NCBI GenBank assembly: GCA_030066475.1
Contig: JASJBO010000391.1
Span: 1 to 6,630 of the forward strand
Length of the DNA: 6,630 nucleotides
Reading direction: 5' to 3'
Source of the DNA: Myxococcota bacterium
GTDB taxonomy: Bacteria > Myxococcota_A > UBA9160 > PR03
The position numbers and the translations under genes are program-made. The notes under the pieces are model-generated. The model was not told the origin of the DNA. It ran no database searches and saw nothing but the letters and a program-made list of their open reading frames with translations. This document shows, in pieces, positions 1-6,452 of the stretch. How positions within the stretch are numbered: position 1 is the stretch's first letter; each line of letters begins with the position of its first letter.

Positions 1-870
1 CAGGAACGCGCCGAGCGCGTCGAGGAAGGCGTCGAGCTGGTCGTGGTGCACCCAGTGGGCCGCGCCCGCGATCGTGACGGTGCGGGCGCGCTGGAAGGGC
101 TCGAGCCGGCCGTCCTGCTCGGGGTCGCTGGCCCAGCTGTCGGCGCCGCGCACCAGCAGGGTCGGGCACTCGATGCGGCTCCACAGCGCGCGCATGTCGC
201 GCGTGTCGAACCGGTACGGCGCCTGCGAGCGCACGTAGTTGTCGAACTTCCAGCTCCAGGTGCCGTCCTCGTTGCGCGCCGCGCCGTGGACGGTGAGGTG
301 GCGGGCCTGCGCCTCGGACAGGAAGGCGTTGGCCTCGCGCATGCGCGCGGCCGCCTCGTCGAGGCTCGCGTAGCGGCGCGGCTGGCGGCCGGCGAGGTCG
401 CGCATCTGCGCGATCCAGCGCTGCATGCGCTCCTCGGGCGGCCGGCCGCGCATCTTCTCGATCATGGCGGGCGGCGGGCCGAGCCCCTCGATGGCCACCA
501 GCCGGGCGACCCGCTCGGGGAAGACGCCCGTGTACTGGAGCGCGATCGCGCCGCCCAGCGAGTGGCCGACCAGCGCCACGGGGAACCGTCCGATCGCGTC
601 GAGCAGGTTGGCCAGGTCGAGCACGAAGTCGGTCATCGCGTAGGTGCCGCCCCGCGCCCACTGGCTGTCGCCGTGGCCGCGCAGGTCGGGCGCCACCACG
701 TGCCAGTCCCCGCGCAGGGCGCGCGCCACCCAGTCCCAGTTGCGGGCGTGGTCGCGCCCGCCGTGGACCAGGACCAGCGGCGCGGCCGACTCGTTGCCCC
801 AGTCGACGTAGTGCAGCCGCAGCCGCTGCGAGTAGAAGAAGCCCGAGGTCGGACCGATCACGTCCGTCAC
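1..870 (-). CDS. Alpha/beta-fold hydrolase (C-terminal end at window edge)
   Basis: A 290-codon open frame read right to left, still open at base 1, so at least the stop codon and perhaps a few residues are missing. It has the classic alpha/beta hydrolase layout. An oxyanion-hole HGG lies at residues 36-38, a PDLRGHGDS segment at 61-69, and the nucleophile elbow GHSLGG at 102-107 with Ser104. The probable acid is Asp244 in VRGADS, and the catalytic His is His272 in GAAHWVHHD near the end. A cap region lies at about 130-225. No signal peptide is visible, so it is probably cytoplasmic. Start: an in-frame TAG lies four codons upstream of GTG 870, so GTG 870 (or GTG 861) must be the start. The family includes esterases, epoxide hydrolases, haloalkane dehalogenases and C-C hydrolases, and the substrate cannot be read from sequence. 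It is divergent from nadE with a 35-base gap. Confidence 0.9.
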   Translation of the reverse strand, partial: MTDVIGPTSGFFYSQRLRLHYVDWGNESAAPLVLVHGGRDHARNWDWVARALRGDWHVVAPDLRGHGDSQWARGGTYAMTDFVLDLANLLDAIGRFPVALVGHSLGGAIALQYTGVFPERVARLVAIEGLGPPPAMIEKMRGRPPEERMQRWIAQMRDLAGRQPRRYASLDEAAARMREANAFLSEAQARHLTVHGAARNEDGTWSWKFDNYVRSQAPYRFDTRDMRALWSRIECPTLLVRGADSWASDPEQDGRLEPFQRARTVTIAGAAHWVHHDQLDAFLDALGAFL

Positions 871-905
871 CCCCCGACCCTATCAGACGCGGCTATCCTG
901 GGGCG
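871..905. promoter_or_regulatory. Divergent intergenic region, possible back-to-back leaderless promoters
   Basis: These 35 bases separate the GTG of the hydrolase from the ATG of nadE, so any promoter for either gene must lie here or inside the opposite gene. On the plus strand TATCCT (894-899) fits a TANNNT -10 element and would put transcription start at about base 906, the nadE ATG itself. On the minus strand TAGGGT (877-882) would likewise start at about base 870, the hydrolase GTG. No -35 box is visible on either strand. The only purine runs before the starts are G-tracts too close to serve as normal Shine-Dalgarno sites. Leaderless transcripts on both sides are therefore possible, but this is inference from short motifs. 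Confidence 0.3.
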
Positions 906-2546
906 ATGCGGGTGGGCATCGCGCAGGTGAATCCGACGGTCGGCGACCTGGCCGGCAACCGGGCGCTGGTGGAGGAGGCCGCGGCCAAGGCCGCAGCGGC
1001 GGGCGCGGAGCTGGTGGTGCTGCCCGAGCTGGCCCTGTGCGGCTATCCGCCGATGGACCTGCTCGAGCGCGAGGGCTTCGTGGCCGACCAGCTGCGCGAG
1101 CTCGAGGCGCTCGAGGCGGCCTCGCGCCGCATCGCGATCGCCGTGGGGGCCGTGCTCCCGGCCGAGCCCACCGGCACGCGCGCGCTCGTGAACGCCGCCG
1201 TGCTGCTGGCGGGCGGCCGGCGCGTGGCCGTGCAGGCCAAGACGCTGCTGCCCAGCTACGACGTCTTCGACGAGAAGCGCTACTTCCTGCCGGCCGCGTC
1301 GCGCGCGCCGTGCGAGCTGGACGGGACGGCGCTGGGGCTCACCGTCTGCGAGGACGGCTGGGTCGAGTCGCTGCCCTACGCCACCGACCCCACCGGCGAG
1401 CTGGCGGGTGCGGGCGCCTCGCTCGTGCTGAACCTCTCGGCATCGCCCTGGCACGTCGACAAGGCGGCGATGCGGCGCGAGCTGTTCGGCGCGCTGGCCG
1501 CGCGCCACGGCGTGCCGATCGTGTTCGCCAACCAGGTGGGCGGCAACGACGAGCTGGTCTTCGACGGCGGCTCGTTCGTGGCCGACGCGAGCGGCCGCAT
1601 CCGCGCCGCCCTGCCGCTGTTCGAGCCCGCGCTCGAGGTCGTGGACCTCCAGGACCCCGGGCCCGCGCTCGCGCAGGTGGACGAGCCGGCCGGTGTGGCG
1701 CAGCTCGAGGCGGGGCTGGTGCTCGGGATCCGCGACTACTTCCGCAAGCAGCAGCTCCCGCCCGGCGCGGTGGTGGGGCTCTCGGGCGGGATCGACTCGG
1801 CCGTGACGGCGCACCTGGCGGTCGAGGCCCTGGGCGCCGACCGCGTGCTCGGCATCCTGATGCCGGGGCCGTTCTCGTCGGACCACAGCGTGGACGATGC
1901 GCAGCGGCTGGCCGACAACCTGGGGATCGAGTCGCGGGTGGTCGACATCCGCCCGATCTACGAGCGCTACCTCGACGTGTTCGGCGACCTGTTCGGCGCG
2001 CGCGACGACTACGGCCTGGCCCAGCAGAACATCCAGTCGCGCATCCGCGGCGCCGTGCTGATGGCCGCGTCGAACGCCGAGGGGCGGCTGGTGCTCGCCA
2101 CCGGCAACAAGAGCGAGCTGTCGATCGGCTACTGCACGCTCTACGGCGACACCGTCGGCGGGCTCGCCGTGCTCGGCGACGTCTACAAGCGCGACGTCTA
2201 CGCGCTGGCGCGCCACGCCAATCGCGCCGGCGAGCGGGTGCCCGCCAACACGATCGACAAGCCGCCCTCCGCCGAGCTGGCGCCCGACCAGCTCGACCAG
2301 GACGACCTGCCGCCCTACGAGATCCTCGACGACGTGCTGGCCCAGGCGATCGAGGGCGAGCGCGGCGCCGAGGCGATCGAGCCGCCCCCGGGCGCCGGCC
2401 GCGACCTGGTGCGCCAGATCGTGCGCCGCCTCGACCGCAACGAGTACAAGCGCCGCCAGGCGCCCCTGGTGCTGCGCACCTCGCCGAAGGCGTTCGGGAC
2501 CGGGCGGCGGCTTCCCATCGTCCACCGGTACGATAGTTCGGCCTGA
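906..2546 (+). CDS. nadE: Glutamine-dependent NAD+ synthetase
   Basis: A 546-residue protein catalysing the last step of NAD+ synthesis: ATP-dependent amidation of nicotinic acid adenine dinucleotide, with ammonia drawn from glutamine. Residues 1 to about 260 are a nitrilase-like (CN hydrolase) glutaminase domain with the expected Glu41 (PELALCGYPP), Lys112 (QAKTLLP) and nucleophile Cys148 (TVCEDGW). Residues from about 275 onward are the synthetase domain, with the pyrophosphate loop SGGIDSA (293-299), ATGNKSE (398-404), a GYCTLYGD segment directly after, and DKPPSAEL (451-458). Length is in the normal range for the short two-domain bacterial form. The start ATG gives MRVGIAQVNPTVGD, the usual N-terminus of the family. 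No good Shine-Dalgarno precedes it, since a GGGG ends only two bases before the ATG. The stop is TGATGG, but the next reading frame does not look coding. All key residues are intact. Confidence 0.96.
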   Translation: MRVGIAQVNPTVGDLAGNRALVEEAAAKAAAAGAELVVLPELALCGYPPMDLLEREGFVADQLRELEALEAASRRIAIAVGAVLPAEPTGTRALVNAAVLLAGGRRVAVQAKTLLPSYDVFDEKRYFLPAASRAPCELDGTALGLTVCEDGWVESLPYATDPTGELAGAGASLVLNLSASPWHVDKAAMRRELFGALAARHGVPIVFANQVGGNDELVFDGGSFVADASGRIRAALPLFEPALEVVDLQDPGPALAQVDEPAGVAQLEAGLVLGIRDYFRKQQLPPGAVVGLSGGIDSAVTAHLAVEALGADRVLGILMPGPFSSDHSVDDAQRLADNLGIESRVVDIRPIYERYLDVFGDLFGARDDYGLAQQNIQSRIRGAVLMAASNAEGRLVLATGNKSELSIGYCTLYGDTVGGLAVLGDVYKRDVYALARHANRAGERVPANTIDKPPSAELAPDQLDQDDLPPYEILDDVLAQAIEGERGAEAIEPPPGAGRDLVRQIVRRLDRNEYKRRQAPLVLRTSPKAFGTGRRLPIVHRYDSSA

Positions 2547-2680
2547 TGGACTTCGCTCGCCTACGGCTCGCTGCGCGCTCCGCCGCTGCGCGGCTCCGCT
2601 TGCGCCGGCGACCTTCTGCGCCTCTTCCGCGTTGGCAGACGGGCGAGGCGGGTGCAGCTCGTGCGCAACGCGAGCTTCGC
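2547..2680. other. Non-coding spacer with short internal repeats and altered composition
   Basis: This stretch between nadE and the aldolase operon holds no convincing gene. It is built of recurring short words. GCTCCGC occurs at 2577-2583 and 2593-2599, and CTTCGCT at 2551-2557 and again at 2675-2681, with many CTCGC/CTGCGC variants between. A small hairpin (5-bp stem, GCCGC at 2582-2586 with GCGGC at 2590-2594, loop TGC) is present, but no T-run follows it, so it is a poor intrinsic terminator. The texture resembles the low-complexity intergenic repeats of some high-GC genomes. Whether it is dispersed elsewhere in the genome cannot be seen from one window. Confidence 0.4.
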
Positions 2681-2702
2681 TTGATCCGCCGAGCCGGATC
2701 AA
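2681..2702. promoter_or_regulatory. Perfect inverted repeat, candidate operator of the aldolase operon
   Basis: TTGATCCG (2681-2688) and CGGATCAA (2695-2702) are exact reverse complements separated by six bases (CCGAGC). A second small palindrome, AACTAGTT (2701-2708), abuts it. The pair sits 37-58 bases before the aldolase start and overlaps the candidate -35 and spacer, which is where a dimeric repressor would bind. A hairpin terminator for nadE is the alternative, but no T-run follows the right arm. The arms do not let me name a regulator family, and no regulator gene is in the window. Confidence 0.4.
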
Positions 2703-2709
2703 CTAGTTA
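2681..2709 (+). promoter_or_regulatory. Candidate sigma70-type promoter for the aldolase operon
   Basis: TTGATC (2681-2686, four of six matches to TTGACA) and TAGTTA (2704-2709, a weak -10 match) are separated by 17 bases, the ideal spacing. Start of transcription would fall near 2716, leaving a leader of about 20 bases. It is the most A+T-rich patch in the whole spacer, which supports a promoter here. The -10 match itself is poor, so the exact boxes are uncertain. Confidence 0.4.
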
Positions 2710-2727
2710 GGAGCGTCTCCCAACCCC

Positions 2728-2732
2728 AGGAG
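2728..2732 (+). promoter_or_regulatory. Shine-Dalgarno of the LsrF-like gene
   Basis: AGGAG ends six bases before the ATG at 2739, a good match and spacing. It fixes the start of the first gene of the operon. It is the clearest ribosome binding site in the window, whereas the next two genes rely on overlapping stop/start codons. Confidence 0.7.
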
Positions 2733-2738
2733 CCCCCC

Positions 2739-3617
2739 ATGCCCGAAGCCGACGCGCGCCAGGACAAGGAATTCCACCTCGACGTTCCGCAGCGGACCGA
2801 GGGCTTCTTCCTGAAGGGCTCGAACGCCCTCGACTGGGGCCTGAAGAACCGGCTCGCCAACATCTTCAGCCCCGAGTCGGGCCGCACCGTCATGCTGGCG
2901 ATCGACCACGGCTACTTCCAGGGCCCCACCACGGGCCTCGAGCGCGTCGACGTGAACATCGTCCCGCTGCTGCCCTGGTCCGACACGCTGATGTGCACGC
3001 GCGGCATCCTGCGCTCGGTGATCCCGCCCAGCTACACCAAGGGCGTGGTGATCCGCGCCAGCGGCGGGCCCTCGATCCTGAAGGAGCTCTCGGACGAGGA
3101 GCTGGCGATCTCGATCGACGAGGCCGTGCGGCTCAACGTGGCCGCCATGGCGGTGCAGGTGTTCATCGGCGGCGAGCACGAGACGAAGTCGATCCACAAC
3201 CTGACGCGCCTGGTCGACATGGGGAACTCGGCCGGCATCGCCACGCTGGCCGTCACCGCCGTGGGCCGCGAGATGGTGCGCGACGCCCAGTACATGCGGC
3301 TCGCCACGCGCATCTGCGCCGAGCTCGGCGCCACCTACGTGAAGACCTACTTCGTCGACGAGGACTTCGAGACCGTCACCGCCGCCTGCCCGATCCCGAT
3401 CGTGATCGCCGGCGGCAAGAAGCTGCCCGAGAAGGACGCGCTCGAGATGGCGTACCGCGCGGTGCAGCAGGGCGCCTCGGGCGTCGACATGGGCCGCAAC
3501 ATCTTCCAGTCGGAGGCGCCGGCGGCGATGATCCAGGCCGTGCGCAAGGTGGTCCACGAGGACGAGAAGCCCGACGTCGCCTACGAGTTCTACGAGACGC
3601 TGAAGAACCAGGGCTGA
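2739..3617 (+). CDS. lsrF: LsrF-like class I aldolase/thiolase (3-hydroxy-5-phosphonooxypentane-2,4-dione thiolase family)
   Basis: A 292-residue protein that closely follows E. coli LsrF (291 residues) from end to end as I recall that sequence: ALDWG near residue 30, the stretch from [39 protein letters not shown] and [14 protein letters not shown]. It is a TIM-barrel, Schiff-base aldolase of the DeoC/LacD-type superfamily. The Schiff-base lysine is Lys202 in VKTYFVDE, matching Lys203 of LsrF, and Asp56-His57 lie in the early barrel loop. LsrF acts in the cytoplasm on the autoinducer-2 breakdown product P-HPD plus CoA, giving DHAP and acetyl-CoA. Here it heads an operon with an epimerase and a RhaD-SDR fusion and lacks lsrK, lsrG, lsrR and the Lsr transporter nearby. 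The family fold is therefore secure, but autoinducer-2 as substrate is not. A related aldolase activity on another phosphorylated sugar is possible. The start is set by the AGGAG site; the stop overlaps the next gene as TGATG. Confidence 0.9.
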   Translation: MPEADARQDKEFHLDVPQRTEGFFLKGSNALDWGLKNRLANIFSPESGRTVMLAIDHGYFQGPTTGLERVDVNIVPLLPWSDTLMCTRGILRSVIPPSYTKGVVIRASGGPSILKELSDEELAISIDEAVRLNVAAMAVQVFIGGEHETKSIHNLTRLVDMGNSAGIATLAVTAVGREMVRDAQYMRLATRICAELGATYVKTYFVDEDFETVTAACPIPIVIAGGKKLPEKDALEMAYRAVQQGASGVDMGRNIFQSEAPAAMIQAVRKVVHEDEKPDVAYEFYETLKNQG

Positions 3618-4336
3618 TGGGCGCCGGCGCCTTCGACCGGATCCGCGCCGCCGCGCCCACCATCAGCGTGGGCATGATGACCGCAGACCTGCTGCGCCTG
3701 GGCGAGGAGCTCGACCAGCTCGGGCCCGCGGGCGTCGAGCTGGTGCACTTCGACGTGATGGACGGCCACTTCACGCCGACCATGACGATCGGCCCGCCGC
3801 TCGTGAAGGCCGTGAAGACGCCGCTCCTCAAGGACGTGCACCTGATGATCGAGGAGCCGCTCCAGACGGTGACCGAGTACGTCGCCGCCGGAGCCGACGT
3901 GGTGACGATCCAGGCCGAGTCCTGTCGCCACCCGCACCGCGTGCTCCAGGCGCTCGGCCAGCTGGAGAACGCCAACGACCCGGCGCGCGGCATCGTGCGC
4001 GGGGTGGCAGTCAACCCGGGCACGCCGCTCGAGGTGCTCGACCCGCTGCTGGGCGACTGCGAGCTGGTCATGCTGCTGGCGGTGAACCCGGGCTGGGGCG
4101 GCCAGTCGTTCATCCCGAGCACCGCCGAGCGCGCGCGGCGGCTGCGCGAGCGGCTCGACGGCCTCGACCGCGACGTGCTGCTGTGCGTGGACGGCGGCGT
4201 GAAGCGCGACAACGTGGGTGCCATCACCCAGCTCGGCGCCGACCTGATCGTGACCGGCAGTGCCGTGTTCGACGGCGTCGATCCCGAAGGCAACGCGCGC
4301 GCCATGCTCGACGCGGTGCGCCGGGCTGCCGCCTGA
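3617..4336 (+). CDS. Ribulose-phosphate 3-epimerase family protein
   Basis: A 239-residue TIM-barrel sugar-phosphate epimerase. The metal/acid-base residues of ribulose-phosphate 3-epimerase are in place: His44 and Asp46 in VHFDVMDGHF, His75 in DVHLMIEEP, and Asp192 in CVDGGV. Phosphate-binding segments VNPGWGGQSF and VTGSAVF are also present. The N-terminal strand differs from the housekeeping enzyme: where Rpe has a PSILSADF-like motif, this has ISVGMMTADL (residues 16-25), so the substrate may be another ketose phosphate (allulose-6-phosphate or pentulose phosphate, for example). Some lsr operons carry a similar epimerase-like gene, lsrE, next to lsrF. The start is ATG 3617 within the TGATG overlap of the upstream stop, so it is probably translated by coupling. 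The frame is open further upstream, but that part overlaps lsrF and is Arg-rich shadow sequence. No signal peptide is seen; it should be cytoplasmic. I infer a paralog rather than the Calvin/pentose-phosphate enzyme. Confidence 0.88.
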   Translation: MGAGAFDRIRAAAPTISVGMMTADLLRLGEELDQLGPAGVELVHFDVMDGHFTPTMTIGPPLVKAVKTPLLKDVHLMIEEPLQTVTEYVAAGADVVTIQAESCRHPHRVLQALGQLENANDPARGIVRGVAVNPGTPLEVLDPLLGDCELVMLLAVNPGWGGQSFIPSTAERARRLRERLDGLDRDVLLCVDGGVKRDNVGAITQLGADLIVTGSAVFDGVDPEGNARAMLDAVRRAAA

Positions 4337-6441
4337 TGGCCGGGGTCTGGTCCGACTGTGACGCCGCCGCCTGCGTCGACCAGTACGCGCCGGCCTGGGG
4401 CGAGGCGCTGGCGCTGCGCGTCTACACCAGCCGGCTCCTCGGCGCCGACCCGAGCCTGGTGCTGCACGGCGGCGGCAACACCTCGCTGAAGGGCGAGCAC
4501 ACCGACGTGCTGGGCGAGACGCGGCCGGCGCTCTTCGTGAAGGCCTCGGGCTTCGACCTGGCCACGATCGAGCCCGAGGGACTGCCGGGCCTCGACCTCG
4601 GCCACCTGCGCCGGCTGCTCGCGCTCGAGTCGCTCTCCGACGCCGCGATGGTGAACGAGCTGCGCACCCACCTGTTCCGCCACGACGCGGCCACCCCCTC
4701 GATCGAGACCCTGGTGCACGCCGCGATCCCCGCCCGCTACGTCGACCACACCCACGCCGACGCGATCCTGACGCTCACGAACCAGGCCGACGGCGAGGCG
4801 CTGGTGCGCGAGGTGCTGGGCGACGACGTCGTGGTGCTGCCCTACGTGAAGGCGGGCTTCCAGCTCGCGCGCGCGGTGGCGGCGGCCTGCGCCGAGCATC
4901 CCGACGCGCGCGGCATGGTGTGGATGCGGCACGGCGTGGTGACCTGGGGTGACAGCGCGCGCGAGTCGGTCGAGCGCATGCTCGAGCTGGTGGCGGCGGC
5001 GGAGGACGGCATCGCCAAGCGCGCGACGCGCCCGCTGCGGGTGATGCGCGCGACCGCGCCGGCAGAGGCGGAGGCGCGCCTGACCTCCGTGGCGCCGGTG
5101 CTGCGCGGGCTGCTGGCGCAGCCGAGCGGCGACGACGACCGGCCCTGGCGGCGCGTGATCGTGCGCGCGCTCGCGACCCGCGAGACGCTCGACTTCCTGG
5201 GCGCCGAGGGCGCGCGCGAGCTGGCCTGCACGCCGACCGTCACCTCCGACCACCTGATCCGCACGCGGGCGCTGCCGCTGTGGGTGGAGGACGCGCCGAC
5301 CGATGACGCCGAGGCACTGCGCGCGCACCTGCGCGCTGCGCTCGACGGCTACGCGCGCGAGTACGAGGCCTACGTCGACCGCCACCGCGAGCGGCTCCCG
5401 GAAGGCGTGACGCCGCCCGACGCCATGCCGCGCGTCGTCCTGATCCCCGGCATCGGCGCAGTCTGCGCCGGCGAGGACGTGCGCGCCGCCGACGTGGCGC
5501 GCGACATCACCGCGCAGACGCTGGCCGTGAAGGCGCGCGTCGCCGCGATGGGCCGCTACGAGGGCCTGCCCGAGCGCGACCTGTTCGACATGGAGTTCTA
5601 CACGCTCCAGCAGGCCAAGCTGCGCGGGGCGGAGCCGCGCCTGGGGCGCCAGGTCGCCGTCGTGACCGGCGCCGCCGGCGCAATCGGCTCGGGCATCGCG
5701 CGCGGCCTGCTGCGCGAGGGCTGTCACGTCGCGGTGACCGACCTGGGCGGCGAGCGCCTCGACTCGCTCGCCGCCGAGCTGCGCGAGGCGTTCGGCGAGC
5801 GCGTCACCGGCGTCGCGCTCGACGTGACCGACCCGGACTCGGCGGCCGCCGCCTTCGACGCCGTGGCGCGCACCTGGGGCGGCGTCGACCTGGTCGTGGT
5901 GAACGCCGGTCTGGCGCACGTCTCGACGCTGGCCGAGATGTCGGTGGAGCGCTTCCGGCAGCTCGAGCGCGTCAACATCGACGGCACCCTGACGCTGCTG
6001 CAGCGCGCCGCCCGCCACTTCGCAGTCCAGGGCACGGGCGGCGACGTCGTGTTGGTCTCGACCAAGAACGTCTTCGCGCCGGGCGCCAGCTTCGGCGCCT
6101 ACAGCGCCACCAAGGCGGCCTCGCACCAGCTCGCGCGCATCGCCAGCCTCGAGCTCGCCCCGCTCGGTGTGCGCGTCAACATGGTGGCGCCCGACGCCGT
6201 CTTCTCGGACGGCGCGCGCCGCTCGGGCCTCTGGCAGGAGGTGGGCCCCGACCGCATGAAGGCGCGCGGACTCGACGAGCAGGGCCTCGAAGACTACTAC
6301 CGCGACCGCAACCTGCTGAAGGCCCGCATCACCGCCGACCACGTCGCCCGCGCCGTGGTCTTCTTCGCGGCGCGCGAGACCCCGACCACCGGCGCCACCC
6401 TGCCGGTCGACGGCGGCCTGCCCGACGCCACGCCGCGCTGA
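4336..6441 (+). CDS. Bifunctional class II aldolase/short-chain dehydrogenase (RhaD-SDR fusion type)
   Basis: A 701-residue two-enzyme fusion. Residues 1 to about 260 are a class II (zinc) aldolase/adducin-type domain: phosphate loop HGGGNTS (44-50), probable catalytic Glu124 (SIETLVH), and zinc ligands His138 and His140 (DHTHAD) and His199 (MRHGVV). Residues 260-435 are the connecting region usual for this family, ending in DLFDMEFYTLQQAKL. Residues 436-701 are an SDR: TGAAGAIG (444-451), Asp469 after beta-2 suggesting NAD+ preference, NAG (523-525), Asn547, Tyr589 and Lys593 (YSATK). In known relatives the aldolase half splits rhamnulose-1-phosphate into DHAP and L-lactaldehyde and the SDR half oxidises the aldehyde. 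No rhamnose isomerase, kinase or mutarotase is nearby, so the substrate is uncertain. The start is ATG 4336 in a TGATG overlap with the epimerase; upstream in-frame sequence is out-of-frame shadow of that gene. The fusion is intact with no frameshift. Confidence 0.9.
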   Translation: MAGVWSDCDAAACVDQYAPAWGEALALRVYTSRLLGADPSLVLHGGGNTSLKGEHTDVLGETRPALFVKASGFDLATIEPEGLPGLDLGHLRRLLALESLSDAAMVNELRTHLFRHDAATPSIETLVHAAIPARYVDHTHADAILTLTNQADGEALVREVLGDDVVVLPYVKAGFQLARAVAAACAEHPDARGMVWMRHGVVTWGDSARESVERMLELVAAAEDGIAKRATRPLRVMRATAPAEAEARLTSVAPVLRGLLAQPSGDDDRPWRRVIVRALATRETLDFLGAEGARELACTPTVTSDHLIRTRALPLWVEDAPTDDAEALRAHLRAALDGYAREYEAYVDRHRERLPEGVTPPDAMPRVVLIPGIGAVCAGEDVRAADVARDITAQTLAVKARVAAMGRYEGLPERDLFDMEFYTLQQAKLRGAEPRLGRQVAVVTGAAGAIGSGIARGLLREGCHVAVTDLGGERLDSLAAELREAFGERVTGVALDVTDPDSAAAAFDAVARTWGGVDLVVVNAGLAHVSTLAEMSVERFRQLERVNIDGTLTLLQRAARHFAVQGTGGDVVLVSTKNVFAPGASFGAYSATKAASHQLARIASLELAPLGVRVNMVAPDAVFSDGARRSGLWQEVGPDRMKARGLDEQGLEDYYRDRNLLKARITADHVARAVVFFAARETPTTGATLPVDGGLPDATPR

Positions 6442-6452
6442 GGCGCGCGGCG

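Noticed and set aside
43..930. A 295-codon plus-strand frame over the hydrolase
   Set aside because: It lies antisense to a hydrolase with a complete catalytic triad, its product is low-complexity Arg/Ala/Val, and it would run into nadE.
867..2702. A 611-codon minus-strand frame covering nadE
   Set aside because: It is the mirror of nadE with no recognisable motif and runs through the spacer and palindrome; it is explained by codon bias of the real gene.
2681..2710. The inverted repeat as an intrinsic terminator of nadE
   Set aside because: The stem is perfect, but the right arm is followed by CTAGTTAG rather than a T-run, and it overlaps a plausible promoter, so an operator is the better reading.
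2710..2720. GGAG-CGT-CTCC mini-hairpin in the operon leader as a riboswitch or attenuator
   Set aside because: A four-base-pair stem with a three-base loop in a leader of about 20 bases is too small to support a regulatory RNA call.
2703..3557. A 284-codon minus-strand frame opposite the LsrF-like gene
   Set aside because: Shadow frame: His/Asp/Leu/Ala-rich with no motif, and the plus strand matches LsrF over its full length.
3376..6342. A 988-codon open frame on the minus strand opposite lsrF, the epimerase and the fusion gene
   Set aside because: Stops are rare in antisense frames at this G+C content. The protein is His/Arg/Ala/Gly low-complexity sequence with no domain, while the plus strand carries intact, well-conserved enzymes.
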